DNA of 64,000 bases from Sphingomonas sp. LY54 (GCF_035594035.1 NZ_CP141588.1:2572501-2636500); one strand, 5' to 3'; counted from the stretch's first letter, positions 8,634 to 17,449 are shown. Translations and numbers: made by a program. The notes: generated from the letters alone by a model not told the origin.

Positions 8634-8972
8634 ATGCTGGACTGGGTCGAATATCGGAACGAGATCCTCGGGCGGATCGGCGAGATGGGGCAGCTCAGCC
8701 CGGACACGCTGAAAGGCTATCAGACGCTGTCGGGCGCGGGCGCGAAGACCGGCCATCTCGACGGCAAGACGCGGGAATTGATCGCGCTGGCGGTGGCGGT
8801 GACGACGCGCTGCGACGGCTGCATCACGGTGCACAGCAAGGCCGCGCTTAACGAAGGCGCGACGCGCGAGGAGATCGCCGAGGCGCTGGGCGTCGCGGTC
8901 GCGCTCAACGCCGGCGCGGCTTTGGTCTATTCGGGCCGCGTGCTCGATGCCGTGGCGGGCCACCAGGCCTAG
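8634..8972 (+). CDS. Carboxymuconolactone decarboxylase family / AhpD-like protein
   Basis: A 112-residue all-helical protein with the AhpD-type CxxC motif, TTRCDGCITVHSKAAL, whose Cys pair and following His form the redox or catalytic site in this family. The ATG at 8634 has AAGGAGAGCAAGG just upstream. The short CMD family includes gamma-carboxymuconolactone decarboxylases and alkylhydroperoxidase-like proteins; the CxxC favours the latter, a thiol-dependent peroxidase. It is co-directional with and 37 bp from the pirin gene and 30 bp from the hydrolase/OsmC fusion, so an operon is probable. Confidence 0.88.
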   Translation: MLDWVEYRNEILGRIGEMGQLSPDTLKGYQTLSGAGAKTGHLDGKTRELIALAVAVTTRCDGCITVHSKAALNEGATREEIAEALGVAVALNAGAALVYSGRVLDAVAGHQA

Positions 8973-9002
8973 CGCCGCCATCCGCCGGAGGAGAGGGCGA
9001 AC

Positions 9003-10289
9003 ATGCCGACGAAAGCCTTCGACTTCACCGGCGCCGACGGGCAGCGCCTGTCGGGGCGGCTCGACGAGCCCGACGGGCCGGCCTCGGCCTACGCCTTGTT
9101 CGCCCATTGCTTCACCTGCACCAAGGACTCGATCGCGGCGGTGCGGATCAGCAGGGCGCTGACCGCGCTCGGCTATGGCGTTCTCCGCTTCGACTTCACC
9201 GGCCTCGGCCAGAGCAAAGGCGAGTTCGCCGACAGCAATTTCAGCGGTAGCATCGCCGACCTCGTCGCCGCCGCGGACGCGATGCGGGCGGCGGGGCACG
9301 CGCCCGCCCTGCTGGTCGGCCACAGCCTCGGCGGCGCGGCCGTGCTGGCTGCGGCCGCGCAGATTCCCGAGACGAAGGCGGTGGCGACGATCGGCGCTCC
9401 GTCCGACGTCGATCATGTCACGCGCCTCTTCGCCGGCGACGTCGCGGAGCTCGAGGCCAAGGGCGAGGCGGAGGTGCGGATCGGCGGAAGGCCGTTCAAG
9501 CTGCGCCGCTCTTTCCTCGACGATCTGGCCGCGCACGACCAGGCCGAGCGCATCCGCGCGCTCGGCAAGCCCTTGCTCATCCTCCATTCGCCGCAGGACG
9601 CGACGGTCGGCATCGACAATGCCACGGCCATCTATCGCGCCGCGCGCCACCCCCGGAGCTTCGTCGCGCTCGACGGCGCCGATCACCTGCTCACCGACCG
9701 CAGGGACGCCGAATTCGCCGCCGCCATCATCGCCGCCTGGGCGAGCCGCTACGTCGCCGATCCGGCGCCGGCGCGGAGCGAGAAACAGTCGGGCGCGGTC
9801 ACGGTCGTCGAGACCGGCGAAGGCGCCTTCCAGGTCGAGGTCAGCGCCGGCGGGGCCCGCTTCCTCGCCGACGAGCCGCCCGAGGTCGGCGGGCTCGGCT
9901 CGGGCCCGACGCCCTACGATCTGCTCGCCGCGGGCCTCGGAGCCTGTACGGCGATGACTCTGCGCCTCTATGCGCGCGGCAAGCAGCTGCCGCTCGACCG
10001 GGTGAGCGTGACGGTCGGCCACAGCAGGCGGCGCGATGCCGCGCCCGCGGACCTGTTCACGCGGCGGCTTCGGCTCGACGGCGATCTCACCGACGCGCAA
10101 CGGCAGCGGCTGGTCGAGATCGCCGAAAAGTGCCCGGTCCATCGCACGCTCGCGGGCGGCGCCGCGGTCGAGACCGAGCTTGGCGAGGCGATGCCGGCCG
10201 CGGCCGCCGAGACTCCGGGCCAGCATGCGCGCGACATGGCCGCGACCAGCGGCGCCGCCGTCGACGGTAGCCAAGACCGGCCCGGATGA
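9003..10289 (+). CDS. Alpha/beta hydrolase fused to an OsmC-like domain
   Basis: This 428-residue protein joins two domains. Residues 1-255 are an alpha/beta hydrolase with HCFTCTKD near the oxyanion region, the nucleophile elbow GHSLGG (about residue 102), an Asp in HSPQDATV and a His in DGADHLL. Residues about 265-410 are OsmC-like, with VGGLGSGPTPYDLLAAGLGAC (the first reactive Cys is the final residue of this block) and the second peroxidatic Cys in KCPVHRTL. OsmC/Ohr proteins reduce organic hydroperoxides through that Cys pair. The same fusion is known in other proteobacteria. The neighbours (pirin, AhpD-like) also point to handling of reactive electrophiles or peroxides. Confidence 0.9.
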   Translation: MPTKAFDFTGADGQRLSGRLDEPDGPASAYALFAHCFTCTKDSIAAVRISRALTALGYGVLRFDFTGLGQSKGEFADSNFSGSIADLVAAADAMRAAGHAPALLVGHSLGGAAVLAAAAQIPETKAVATIGAPSDVDHVTRLFAGDVAELEAKGEAEVRIGGRPFKLRRSFLDDLAAHDQAERIRALGKPLLILHSPQDATVGIDNATAIYRAARHPRSFVALDGADHLLTDRRDAEFAAAIIAAWASRYVADPAPARSEKQSGAVTVVETGEGAFQVEVSAGGARFLADEPPEVGGLGSGPTPYDLLAAGLGACTAMTLRLYARGKQLPLDRVSVTVGHSRRRDAAPADLFTRRLRLDGDLTDAQRQRLVEIAEKCPVHRTLAGGAAVETELGEAMPAAAAETPGQHARDMAATSGAAVDGSQDRPG

Positions 10290-10322
10290 GGGCGCGGGCG
10301 AGCGGAAGGTCACACTAAGGTC

Positions 10323-11228
10323 TCACCTATAGCGCTTGCCCGACCGCTCGCGGCTGCCGATCGGGTCGAGATGGCGGCACATGTCGCCGAACTCCTGGCG
10401 GGTCAGCTCCTCCTTGCGCTCGAACTTTGCATAGGCCGCGGCGCAGCGCGCCTCGTCGGCGACCTGCGCCTCGGCGGCGATCCGCTTGGCGCTCTTGGGC
10501 GGGCGCTGCTCGCTGAGGAAATGGGGCAGCGCGCCGTCGGATATGTCGGCGATGTCGAGCTCGTGGGCCAGAGTGTCGGGGCCGAGCAATTGCTCGGGCG
10601 GGGCAGGCAAGGGCGGCTCCATCGCCCGCAAACTCTCCTCGACCTCGATCGGCGGCGTGTCCTGCGCGGGGGCGCCGCCGCCGTAGCGCTCGGGCTTCAG
10701 GTGGCGCAGCAGGAACATGAGCAGGCGGTCGTTATAGACGCGCTTGGTGCACACCACCTCGCCATATTCGTCATAGACATTGTGCTCGACCCCCTCGATC
10801 GCGCGCTCGAAGGCGACGTCCTCGACGAAGCCGCCGGCATGGTGGCGGGCGGCGTCCCAGGCGCGGGCGAAGGCGGCGCCGTGCGCCGAGCGGCGCAATT
10901 TGTAGGCGCTCTCGCGCGCCATGCCGACCGCCTTGGCGGCGGCGGAGACGAGGCCGGTATCGGCCAGCGCCTCGATGAAGCGGCGCTGCTTCTCCTCGGT
11001 CCAGCCGTCGACGCGCGGGCGGCGGCGCACCGGCACCCAGCGATAGTCGGCGGGATCGTAGCCGCCAGCGGGCGGGGCGCCGTCGAGGCTTTCGGCCGGC
11101 GCGGGAGGGGGCTCGGCGCCTTGTGCTTCGCGGGGTTCGGCGGGCGGCGAAGCGGCGGCTTCGGGCGACGCGGTGGATTGGGGCGCGGGATGGGCGGTCG
11201 CGACCGCCGACTCGGGGTGCTGTTCCAT
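10323..11228 (-). CDS. Orphan terminase-small-subunit-like DNA-binding protein
   Basis: A 301-residue protein. The first 70 residues are Pro/Ala/Glu-rich and probably disordered. A helix-turn-helix core follows at about 75-125: WTEEKQRRFIEALADTG, VSAAAKAVGMARESAYKLR, close to the small terminase/homeodomain-like pattern. A conserved segment with YDEYGEVVCTKRVYNDRL and LLRHLKPERY follows, and a charged tail ends it. No large terminase, portal or capsid gene is nearby, so this is not evidence of a prophage. Similar stand-alone proteins are common in sphingomonad chromosomes. The start ATG at 11228 lacks a strong Shine-Dalgarno. It converges with the hydrolase/OsmC gene, 33 bp away. Confidence 0.75.
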   Translation of the reverse strand: MEQHPESAVATAHPAPQSTASPEAAASPPAEPREAQGAEPPPAPAESLDGAPPAGGYDPADYRWVPVRRRPRVDGWTEEKQRRFIEALADTGLVSAAAKAVGMARESAYKLRRSAHGAAFARAWDAARHHAGGFVEDVAFERAIEGVEHNVYDEYGEVVCTKRVYNDRLLMFLLRHLKPERYGGGAPAQDTPPIEVEESLRAMEPPLPAPPEQLLGPDTLAHELDIADISDGALPHFLSEQRPPKSAKRIAAEAQVADEARCAAAYAKFERKEELTRQEFGDMCRHLDPIGSRERSGKRYR

Positions 11229-11537
11229 CCGGCAGGATAGAACATAAAGAGTACGGTGTAGGAAAGTTGTTTTTTTTGGGGGAGATCAATTCAGGAAAGG
11301 ACTACATCGGCATCAGTCCCGACCGGATGCGGCCTACCCGCAACGCTCGCCGCAGTCGGAAGCTCGAAGCCTAATGTGGATCCGGGGTTCGGTACATACC
11401 GCGTTTCGACAGTCCCTGTTAGAAAGTCCGACAGATCAATTAGATGACGGCCGGCAATATGTACGGCTTGATTCTGTTAAGTGCCTCACAGGAGATCGGG
11501 GCCTTGACCGCGATAGCCGAATCTGAGAGCGCAAGGC
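11229..11537. other. Intergenic region at the left edge of a low-GC island
   Basis: GC content falls here from the chromosomal level into the low-GC pair at 11538-12980. A run of eight T residues lies near 11270. This stretch should hold the promoter of the minus-strand gene at 11228 and that of the plus-strand pair. Short open frames are present but none has a Shine-Dalgarno or protein-like composition. Confidence 0.4.
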
Positions 11538-11969
11538 ATGCTCGGCTGGTTCGGTCTCAGAGTTCTCATACCCTTCCTTCCAGTCGTTATCGACTTCGCT
11601 CTACGGTGCCTAATGCTGTCGGAAATCTTTTCTTGGTGGCAGATGGTTGATTTGAAAACGTTTTCAATGTCTGGCGCGTTTTTCTGCCTTCTTATTGCCA
11701 TTGAGTCTAGACTAGATACTCAGCTGCCCAGTGATGAGAAATACGAGTCCGGGCTTCAGACGTTTAAGACGCACATGATAGTTGCTGGAGTAATATTAGC
11801 CGTCTTTTTTGGTGTCGCTATAATCTCTGAATATCAGGACATTCGTAATCCAACTTCCGGTCTAAGCGAGGTATTATTACCAACGGCGTTTATCGTAATG
11901 TTTACGGTAAACATATTTGCTATTGCCACGGCATTTTTTGCAAATTTGCGCTATAAGTTTAGATTCTAG
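11538..11969 (+). CDS. Small integral membrane protein in a low-GC island
   Basis: A 143-residue protein with four likely membrane helices: about residues 6-28, 42-56, 80-100 and 115-136. A short soluble loop with charged residues (DTQLPSDEKYESG) separates helices two and three. I recognise no family. Codon use is AT-richer than the neighbours, as in the next gene, whose start follows after 3 bp, so the two are almost certainly co-transcribed. AAGGC just before the ATG is a weak ribosome site. The pairing with a membrane-anchored GTPase suggests a two-component membrane system acquired by transfer. Confidence 0.7.
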   Translation: MLGWFGLRVLIPFLPVVIDFALRCLMLSEIFSWWQMVDLKTFSMSGAFFCLLIAIESRLDTQLPSDEKYESGLQTFKTHMIVAGVILAVFFGVAIISEYQDIRNPTSGLSEVLLPTAFIVMFTVNIFAIATAFFANLRYKFRF

Positions 11970-11972
11970 GAA

Positions 11973-12980
11973 ATGCCATTGTCAGAGGTGTTTAAGAATA
12001 TCGCAGAGTTCGTAGGATCCGCTAGCGGAATCACGTTCGCACTGGTAGTGACGCTGACTGTTGGGCAGACAATTTACTTTGTCTTTCGATCGCGAAAAGA
12101 CATTGCTGTAAGCTATCGGATATCGGTTATCGGACTACCTCGGTCAGGGAAGACCGCGCTTATCTCTGCCATATTTGATCACATTTTTCACTCGACAGCT
12201 GGAGAAGCATTTGCGCCAGTGGGAGAGAAAACAATTGAAAAGATAAACAACCAAATTATGCTGCTTGATTCGCGGAGAACGTTTGGGTCAACGAAGGATG
12301 AAGACATATTTATCTTTCGTTTCCTTTATTACGTCAAAGCAATCTTTTTTATAGCGCGCGTCCGCTACGAAGGAGAGGTTGTAGACTTTCCGGGTGAAAT
12401 GTCAGATTCCTTGATGCGCAGCGCGGATGACGGGTCTATTAAAGATGATATCGCGCTTTTTAATAAAGAATTTTATTCTTGGATACTTTCATCAAAGGTG
12501 CATGTCTTTGTTGTAGACCTAGCTAAGTTTTTTCTTTCCGAAGACCGCGGAGCCTTCGCGGCTTCGCGGGCGGCGGAAATGCGAAAAACGTGGCAAGTAT
12601 TGAACGAAGAGATTAATCGTGTGCAGCGTTCTTCAGAGCGTCGCATTGCTTTAGTCTTCACCAAGGCTGACCTAAGTTATTATGTTTCCGAGGAGAATGG
12701 CAAACCAATTTTCACACCAGAATCCTTAGAAAGTATACATCAATTTGGGTACGAGCAGGCCCCTCTGAGCTCCGGCGATACACTTAGGAACCGTATTTCA
12801 CAAAACGCGCTTGAATCTTACGTTCATACCGAATTTAGATCGGTGATAACGTTCTTTAGGGGACAGAAGGCGAATTTTGATGTGTTCTTTACATCTTCGT
12901 ATAGAGATAAAGATGGTGATCGCCTCGGAGTGAAAGAGCTTGTAAACTTCGTCCTTCCGAGATCGAACGTACTGTCGTGA
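11973..12980 (+). CDS. Membrane-anchored P-loop GTPase of unknown system
   Basis: A 335-residue protein. An N-terminal hydrophobic helix lies at about residues 18-38. A GTPase-like domain follows: Walker A GLPRSGKT at 54-61, a G3-like DFPGE at 138-142 in a hydrophobic strand context, and a G4-like TKAD at 230-233 after a hydrophobic strand (IALVF). The combination of an inserted helical segment between G1 and G3 and a membrane anchor recalls the double-GTPase families described in biological-conflict gene clusters, but I cannot confirm membership. Composition is clearly AT-rich compared with flanking genes. Its only partner is the small membrane protein upstream. A role in defence or membrane stress is inference. 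Confidence 0.75.
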   Translation: MPLSEVFKNIAEFVGSASGITFALVVTLTVGQTIYFVFRSRKDIAVSYRISVIGLPRSGKTALISAIFDHIFHSTAGEAFAPVGEKTIEKINNQIMLLDSRRTFGSTKDEDIFIFRFLYYVKAIFFIARVRYEGEVVDFPGEMSDSLMRSADDGSIKDDIALFNKEFYSWILSSKVHVFVVDLAKFFLSEDRGAFAASRAAEMRKTWQVLNEEINRVQRSSERRIALVFTKADLSYYVSEENGKPIFTPESLESIHQFGYEQAPLSSGDTLRNRISQNALESYVHTEFRSVITFFRGQKANFDVFFTSSYRDKDGDRLGVKELVNFVLPRSNVLS

Positions 12981-13081
12981 CTAGTCATGGCTGACACCTA
13001 GCGCGTAGGTCGGGTGCTCGTTGTTAGGCAACAGGGGACGAGCCATGCCGAACTTCAAATGTTGACCTGGCCGGTCTCACG

Positions 13082-14338
13082 TCAGTGCCAGTCCGCATCC
13101 CCCGCCAGGTCTAGCTTCCGCGCCGCGGCCACCACATCCTCAAGGTCCACCGGCCTGTCATAAGGATCCGCGTCGAGCGCGGTGACGCGGTGGAGGCGGC
13201 GCTGCCAGCGGTGGAGCATCTGGGCGTAGGGCAGGCACAGAGTGCGCATCAGGGCGCCGCTCGGAAGCCGCTCGACGTCGGCGAGGCCCATGCGGAGCCA
13301 CGCGCCATTGTGCCAGTCGGTCATGTCGACGGCCGGGAACAGGCAGATGCCGTGGAGGTCGACGCCGCGATTGACCGCGGCCAGGGCCTCGCAGACGACG
13401 TCGTTCAGCCAATCGGGGCGGCCGCCGTGGATGCCGGAGGTCTCGGCGATGATGCACGGGCGGCGATATTTGGCCCAGGCTTCCTCGATCAGGTCGCAGA
13501 GCGGGCGGATGCGGTCGTCGCCGGGCTCCAGGGGCCGGTTCGGCCCGCCGCCGCCGCCATATTCCATCTGGCCGAAGCTGTAATTGTTGAAGCCCAATAT
13601 ATCGATGATCTCGGGGCTGCCGCCGAGTTCGGGGTGCTTGAGGCCCGAAATCGTGTCCCAGGCTATGTAGGCGTCCTCGTAGCTTTCGCGGCGCGCGGCC
13701 TCGGCCAGATCGGGGCGGTCGCGGGGCGGCACGACCCAGATGAGCGGATCGATATGGACCATGCGCGCGTCCGGAAAGTCGGCGCGGATCGCCTTCACCG
13801 CCGCGATGTCGGCGCGGGCGAGGGCGAGGGTGAAGCGGCGGCGGTCCGCGGCGCTCTTCCCGAACGGCGCGCACCAGCTCCATTCGCCGCCCATATAGCC
13901 CCAGAAGGTCGGCTCGTTGACGGGCGTGAAGCATAAGGGGCCGTGATGGGCGCGCTCCCCGACGTAGCGGGCGGCGGCGCGGGCATAAGCGGCGAACCTC
14001 GGCGCGAAGGCATCGGACCAGGGGTCGAGCCCGTCGGGGTAGCCGTAATGGCACAGGTCCCAGATCGGCAGGATCTGGTGGCGGCGCTGGGCGGCGAGGA
14101 ACGGGTCGATGAGCGAGAAATCATAGTCGCCGTGGCCGCGATCGACGAGCGGCCAGGGAATGCCCTCGCGCGCGACGCCGATGCCGAGGCCCGCGAGCAT
14201 CGCATAATCCTCGTCGGCATGGGCATGATGCTGGAGCTCGGCGGCAAGGTCGCGGCGGCCCTGGTCCTTCCAGTCGAAGGTCGAGCATTCGAAGCCGGAG
14301 AGGAAGAAGGTCGGGAAGATGCCGGATCGCGGAGCCAT
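13082..14338 (-). CDS. Clan-A glycoside hydrolase (beta-glucosidase-like), 418 aa
   Basis: The fold is a TIM-barrel glycosidase. The acid/base Glu lies in PVNEPTFWGYMGGEW at about residue 152. The nucleophile Glu is probably in CIIAETSGIHGG near residue 306. DLCHYGYPDG and GFNNYSF are also typical of GH1/clan-A enzymes. The start is ATG at 14338; the frame continues upstream to a TTG at 14374, but the family begins near GIFPTFFLSGFE. No signal peptide, so the enzyme is cytoplasmic, acting on short oligosaccharides or glycosides. The specific substrate cannot be assigned. Neighbours are unrelated: a low-GC island on one side, a small secreted protein on the other. Confidence 0.85.
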   Translation of the reverse strand: MAPRSGIFPTFFLSGFECSTFDWKDQGRRDLAAELQHHAHADEDYAMLAGLGIGVAREGIPWPLVDRGHGDYDFSLIDPFLAAQRRHQILPIWDLCHYGYPDGLDPWSDAFAPRFAAYARAAARYVGERAHHGPLCFTPVNEPTFWGYMGGEWSWCAPFGKSAADRRRFTLALARADIAAVKAIRADFPDARMVHIDPLIWVVPPRDRPDLAEAARRESYEDAYIAWDTISGLKHPELGGSPEIIDILGFNNYSFGQMEYGGGGGPNRPLEPGDDRIRPLCDLIEEAWAKYRRPCIIAETSGIHGGRPDWLNDVVCEALAAVNRGVDLHGICLFPAVDMTDWHNGAWLRMGLADVERLPSGALMRTLCLPYAQMLHRWQRRLHRVTALDADPYDRPVDLEDVVAAARKLDLAGDADWH

Positions 14339-14456
14339 GAGGGGGGATACGCGCCGGCGGGGTGGAGGGTTCAATTTGGGGCGGGGCTCGATGCCGCTGG
14401 TTGGGCGCGGGCGCGGGGTTCAGGGCGCTCGCTTCGCTCGCAACCCACCCCTCGAT

Positions 14457-14478
14457 CCCCTCCCTTGAAAGGGAGGGG
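14457..14478. repeat. Perfect inverted repeat (10-bp arms)
   Basis: CCCCTCCCTT, a 2-base spacer, then AAGGGAGGGG. Outer partial arms CCCACC and GGTGGG extend it. It lies between two co-directional minus-strand genes. There is no T-tract, so it may be an intergenic repeat element rather than a standard terminator; such G/C-rich palindromes are frequent between sphingomonad genes. Confidence 0.65.
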
Positions 14479-14511
14479 AGGTGGGCCTGCAAGGCGGGGG
14501 GAAGTGGGCGC

Positions 14512-14862
14512 CTAGCGCTGGAAGCCGAATTTGGCGAGGAGCTGCTGGCGGGTGAAGAGGCGCTGGCCCTTGTAGGGGCCGCGCAGGCTCGGGGTTTCGA
14601 GGCGGTAGCGGCCGGGCCGGATCTCGCGGTACCAGGCATTGTCGAGCGCTGACGTCTTCTCAAGGTAGGCGAGATAGTCGTCGAGCGTGGCGAAGCGCTG
14701 GTTGATCGGAACATGGGTGCTTTTCACGTTGGTTCCCGGCTTCGGAGTCGAGCGCGGCTGCGGCTGGTCCGAGGGCTTGAGTTCGCGGAGCGGCGCGGCG
14801 CCCGCCGGTGCGACGAGCACAAGAGAAGCAGCTAAAGCGGCGGGTATTGGGGTGCGTGGCAC
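14512..14862 (-). CDS. Small secreted protein of unknown function, 116 aa
   Basis: The N-terminus is a clear signal peptide (AALAASLVLVAPAGAA, cleavage likely after AGAA). The mature part is about 95 residues, starting with a Pro/Lys-rich linker and ending with a conserved-looking aromatic region (FATLDDYLAYLEK, WYREIRPGRYRLETP, FTRQQLLAKFGF). No catalytic motif is visible. It diverges from the serralysin gene across a 146-bp gap. Family not recognised; probably periplasmic. Confidence 0.75.
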   Translation of the reverse strand: MPRTPIPAALAASLVLVAPAGAAPLRELKPSDQPQPRSTPKPGTNVKSTHVPINQRFATLDDYLAYLEKTSALDNAWYREIRPGRYRLETPSLRGPYKGQRLFTRQQLLAKFGFQR

Positions 14863-15008
14863 GGCTCGACACTCCGTTCAGCTCATTAAGAGACAGATCT
14901 ACTTGGGGACGAGTCTAAGTATTTGCAACCAATTGTAAACCATGGTCTCTTCGCGCCCAACCGTCGAGTCGCGGCGGGGCAATCACCACCATCACGGGGG
15001 TAATCGGA

Positions 15009-17252
15009 ATGTCATCAGTCTTTGTCCGTACGGACGCGAATGGCCGTATTCTGGCCAAATCCGGCAAGACCTATCAAGATCTCGCAGAGACCTTCTCCAG
15101 CCCGTCCGACATCGCCAGCAGTTATGGGCCGATCGCGACCCATTCCGACTCGACCGTGCCGGGCTCGCTGTCCGGAACCGAGAATGGCGACGTTATCGCC
15201 GTCCATCTCGTCGCGGGCCAGACCTATGCCTTCTCCTATCGCGGCACGCCGGTCGACGGGATCGAAGACCCCTATCTGGTTTTGTACAATAGCGCCGGCG
15301 CGTACGTCACCGAGGACGACGACGGCGGCGCGGGCCGCGGATCGATGATCACCTACACCGCGACGGTGACCGGCAATCACTATCTTCTCGCCACTTCGTG
15401 GTACACGCTCGACACCGGCAACCCGACGCTCGACACCGGCAATTACACGCTCGACGTGTGGGCCGCCAACCTGGCTCACGACGTGCCCGGCACGTTCGCC
15501 GGCGCAGTCTCGATCGACCCCGGCACGACCTACGGCTTCCTCGAAACGCCCGGCGACACCGACATGTACCGCATCGATATGACCGCGGGCATGGTCTATT
15601 CGTTCGGCTATGCCGGCGGCATTTCCAGCAGCGGCGACTGGGACGACGAGCCCGGCGAGAATATCGGCTATCTCGAACTGTACGATGCCGGCGGCAACCT
15701 GATCACGGAAGCGGTCAATTACGAGACCGGGCTCAGCTTCTTCGCGGAAGAAAACGCCACCTATTATCTGCGCGCCTCGGGCTACGATCCGGCGATGACC
15801 GGCGGCTACACGCTCGACCTCGCCGAATTGAACCCGGCCGATTACGACCCGCTCGAATCGCTCAACTGGGACAGCGCCGCCAACGTTCCGTTCGTGAACG
15901 TCGCGGGCACGCCGACCGCCTATGTCTATTTCGCCGCCGCCGGCGAGAATTTCGGCGAGACCCAGGGCGACAGCGACGCGGCCCTCGTTTCGCTCGGCTG
16001 GACCAATTACGAGATGCAGCAGGTCATGCTCGCGCTCGAGGAATATGAGCATATCCTCGGCGTCGACTATGTCGTCACCACCGACGTCAACCAGGCCACC
16101 TTCCGCCTGATCACGACCGAAGACGAGCCCTATGGCGCGCGCTTCTATCCGCAGGATCCGGCTTATGGCTCGGCGCAGGGCATCGGCACCTTCAACGTCG
16201 ACAGCGGCGGCTGGGGCGCGTTCCCGCAGAGCCTGGAGCGCGGCGGCTTCTCGTTCGCGGTAATCCTGCACGAGTTCGGCCACGCCCATGGCATCGCCCA
16301 CCCGCACGACACCGGCGGCGGCTCGGAGATCATGCTCGGCGTCACCGGATCGACCGGCTCCTACGGCGTCTACGACCTCAACCAGGGCGTCTACACCGTC
16401 ATGTCGTACAATGATGCGTGGGACTTCCACCCGGACGGCCCGTCGGCCTTCACGGTCGCCGGCATCGACAATGGCTGGTCGGGCTCGCTCGGCGCGTTCG
16501 ACATCGCCGTCCTGCAGGCCCGCTACGGCGTCCATGCCCATAATACCGGCAACGACGTCTATGCGCTGAGCGACGTGGCCGACGATGCCTTCTACCAGAC
16601 GATCTGGGATTCGGGCGGCACCGACGCGATCAGCTATGGCGGCGCGCTCGACGCCCAGATCGATCTCACCGCGGCGACGCTCGACTACACCCCGACCGGC
16701 GGCGGCGTGATCTCCTTCCTCTACAACGAGCCGGGCGTGCCCAACTCCCTGCGCGTCCGGGGCGGCTACACGATCGCCAACGGCGTCGTGATCGAGAATG
16801 CCAGCGGCGGCAGCGGCGACGACGTGCTGATCGGCAACAGCGCCGCCAACACGCTCACAGGCAATGCCGGCCACGACACGTTGCTCGGCCGCGACGGCGA
16901 CGACATCCTGAACGGCGGCGCCGGCAGCGACATCCTGAACGGCGGCGCCGGCAAGAACGAGCTGATCGGCGGCGCCGGCAACGACCTGTTCGTGTTCGAC
17001 GACGCCGGCTCGAAGGACAAGATCCGCGACTTCGAGTCGGGCCGCGACGTGATCGATCTCACGGCGTTCGGCATCGACAGCGGCGACGTGAAGATCTCGG
17101 GCGGCAAGCTGTTCGTCGATACCGACGGCGTGGGCGGCTACGATCTCCAGATCGCCGTCCAGGGCGACAAGGTGAAGATGAGCGACATCCTGTTCAGCGA
17201 ACCGACGACGTCCTTCGCGCACCATTCCGCGCAGGACTACGTAATCGTCTGA
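15009..17252 (+). CDS. Serralysin-type (M10) zinc metalloprotease with RTX repeats, 747 aa
   Basis: Secreted protease exported by a type I system. There is no N-terminal signal peptide. Residues about 45-270 contain two PPC-like beta-sandwich domains (GDTDMYRIDMTAG near residue 180). The catalytic zinc motif HEFGHAHGIAHPHD begins at about residue 420, with the Met-turn VMSYND near 465, both diagnostic of serralysins. Residues about 608-665 carry RTX nonapeptides (GNAGHDTLLGRDGDDIL type) that bind calcium and carry the C-terminal secretion signal. At 747 residues it is longer than classic serralysins (about 480) because of the N-terminal domains. The start follows GGGGGTAATCGGA. The exporter is likely the operon at 23650-28057, 6 kb away. 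Confidence 0.92.
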   Translation: MSSVFVRTDANGRILAKSGKTYQDLAETFSSPSDIASSYGPIATHSDSTVPGSLSGTENGDVIAVHLVAGQTYAFSYRGTPVDGIEDPYLVLYNSAGAYVTEDDDGGAGRGSMITYTATVTGNHYLLATSWYTLDTGNPTLDTGNYTLDVWAANLAHDVPGTFAGAVSIDPGTTYGFLETPGDTDMYRIDMTAGMVYSFGYAGGISSSGDWDDEPGENIGYLELYDAGGNLITEAVNYETGLSFFAEENATYYLRASGYDPAMTGGYTLDLAELNPADYDPLESLNWDSAANVPFVNVAGTPTAYVYFAAAGENFGETQGDSDAALVSLGWTNYEMQQVMLALEEYEHILGVDYVVTTDVNQATFRLITTEDEPYGARFYPQDPAYGSAQGIGTFNVDSGGWGAFPQSLERGGFSFAVILHEFGHAHGIAHPHDTGGGSEIMLGVTGSTGSYGVYDLNQGVYTVMSYNDAWDFHPDGPSAFTVAGIDNGWSGSLGAFDIAVLQARYGVHAHNTGNDVYALSDVADDAFYQTIWDSGGTDAISYGGALDAQIDLTAATLDYTPTGGGVISFLYNEPGVPNSLRVRGGYTIANGVVIENASGGSGDDVLIGNSAANTLTGNAGHDTLLGRDGDDILNGGAGSDILNGGAGKNELIGGAGNDLFVFDDAGSKDKIRDFESGRDVIDLTAFGIDSGDVKISGGKLFVDTDGVGGYDLQIAVQGDKVKMSDILFSEPTTSFAHHSAQDYVIV

Positions 17253-17266
17253 TCGTCTCGATCGGG

Positions 17267-17304
17267 AAGGGGGCGCTTCGGCTTCGGCCGGGGCGCCCTT
17301 TTTT
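17267..17304 (+). terminator. Rho-independent terminator of the metalloprotease gene
   Basis: GGGCGC (17271-17276) pairs with GCGCCC (17293-17298) around a loop containing a second small stem (CGGC/GCCG). Six T residues follow at once (17299-17304). It starts 15 bp after the protease stop codon. Confidence 0.8.
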
Positions 17305-17449
17305 ATGCCGGACACGGCGGCGGTCACATCATGCGCGCGAAGCGTCCCGATCTCGCACAGATGTCCTACTATAGCGGAAATACCGTGTCGGCGGCGGAGC
17401 TTAAGGTTTATAAGGGGCGGGACTCCTGGGTGGGGGCACAAGGGTCACT

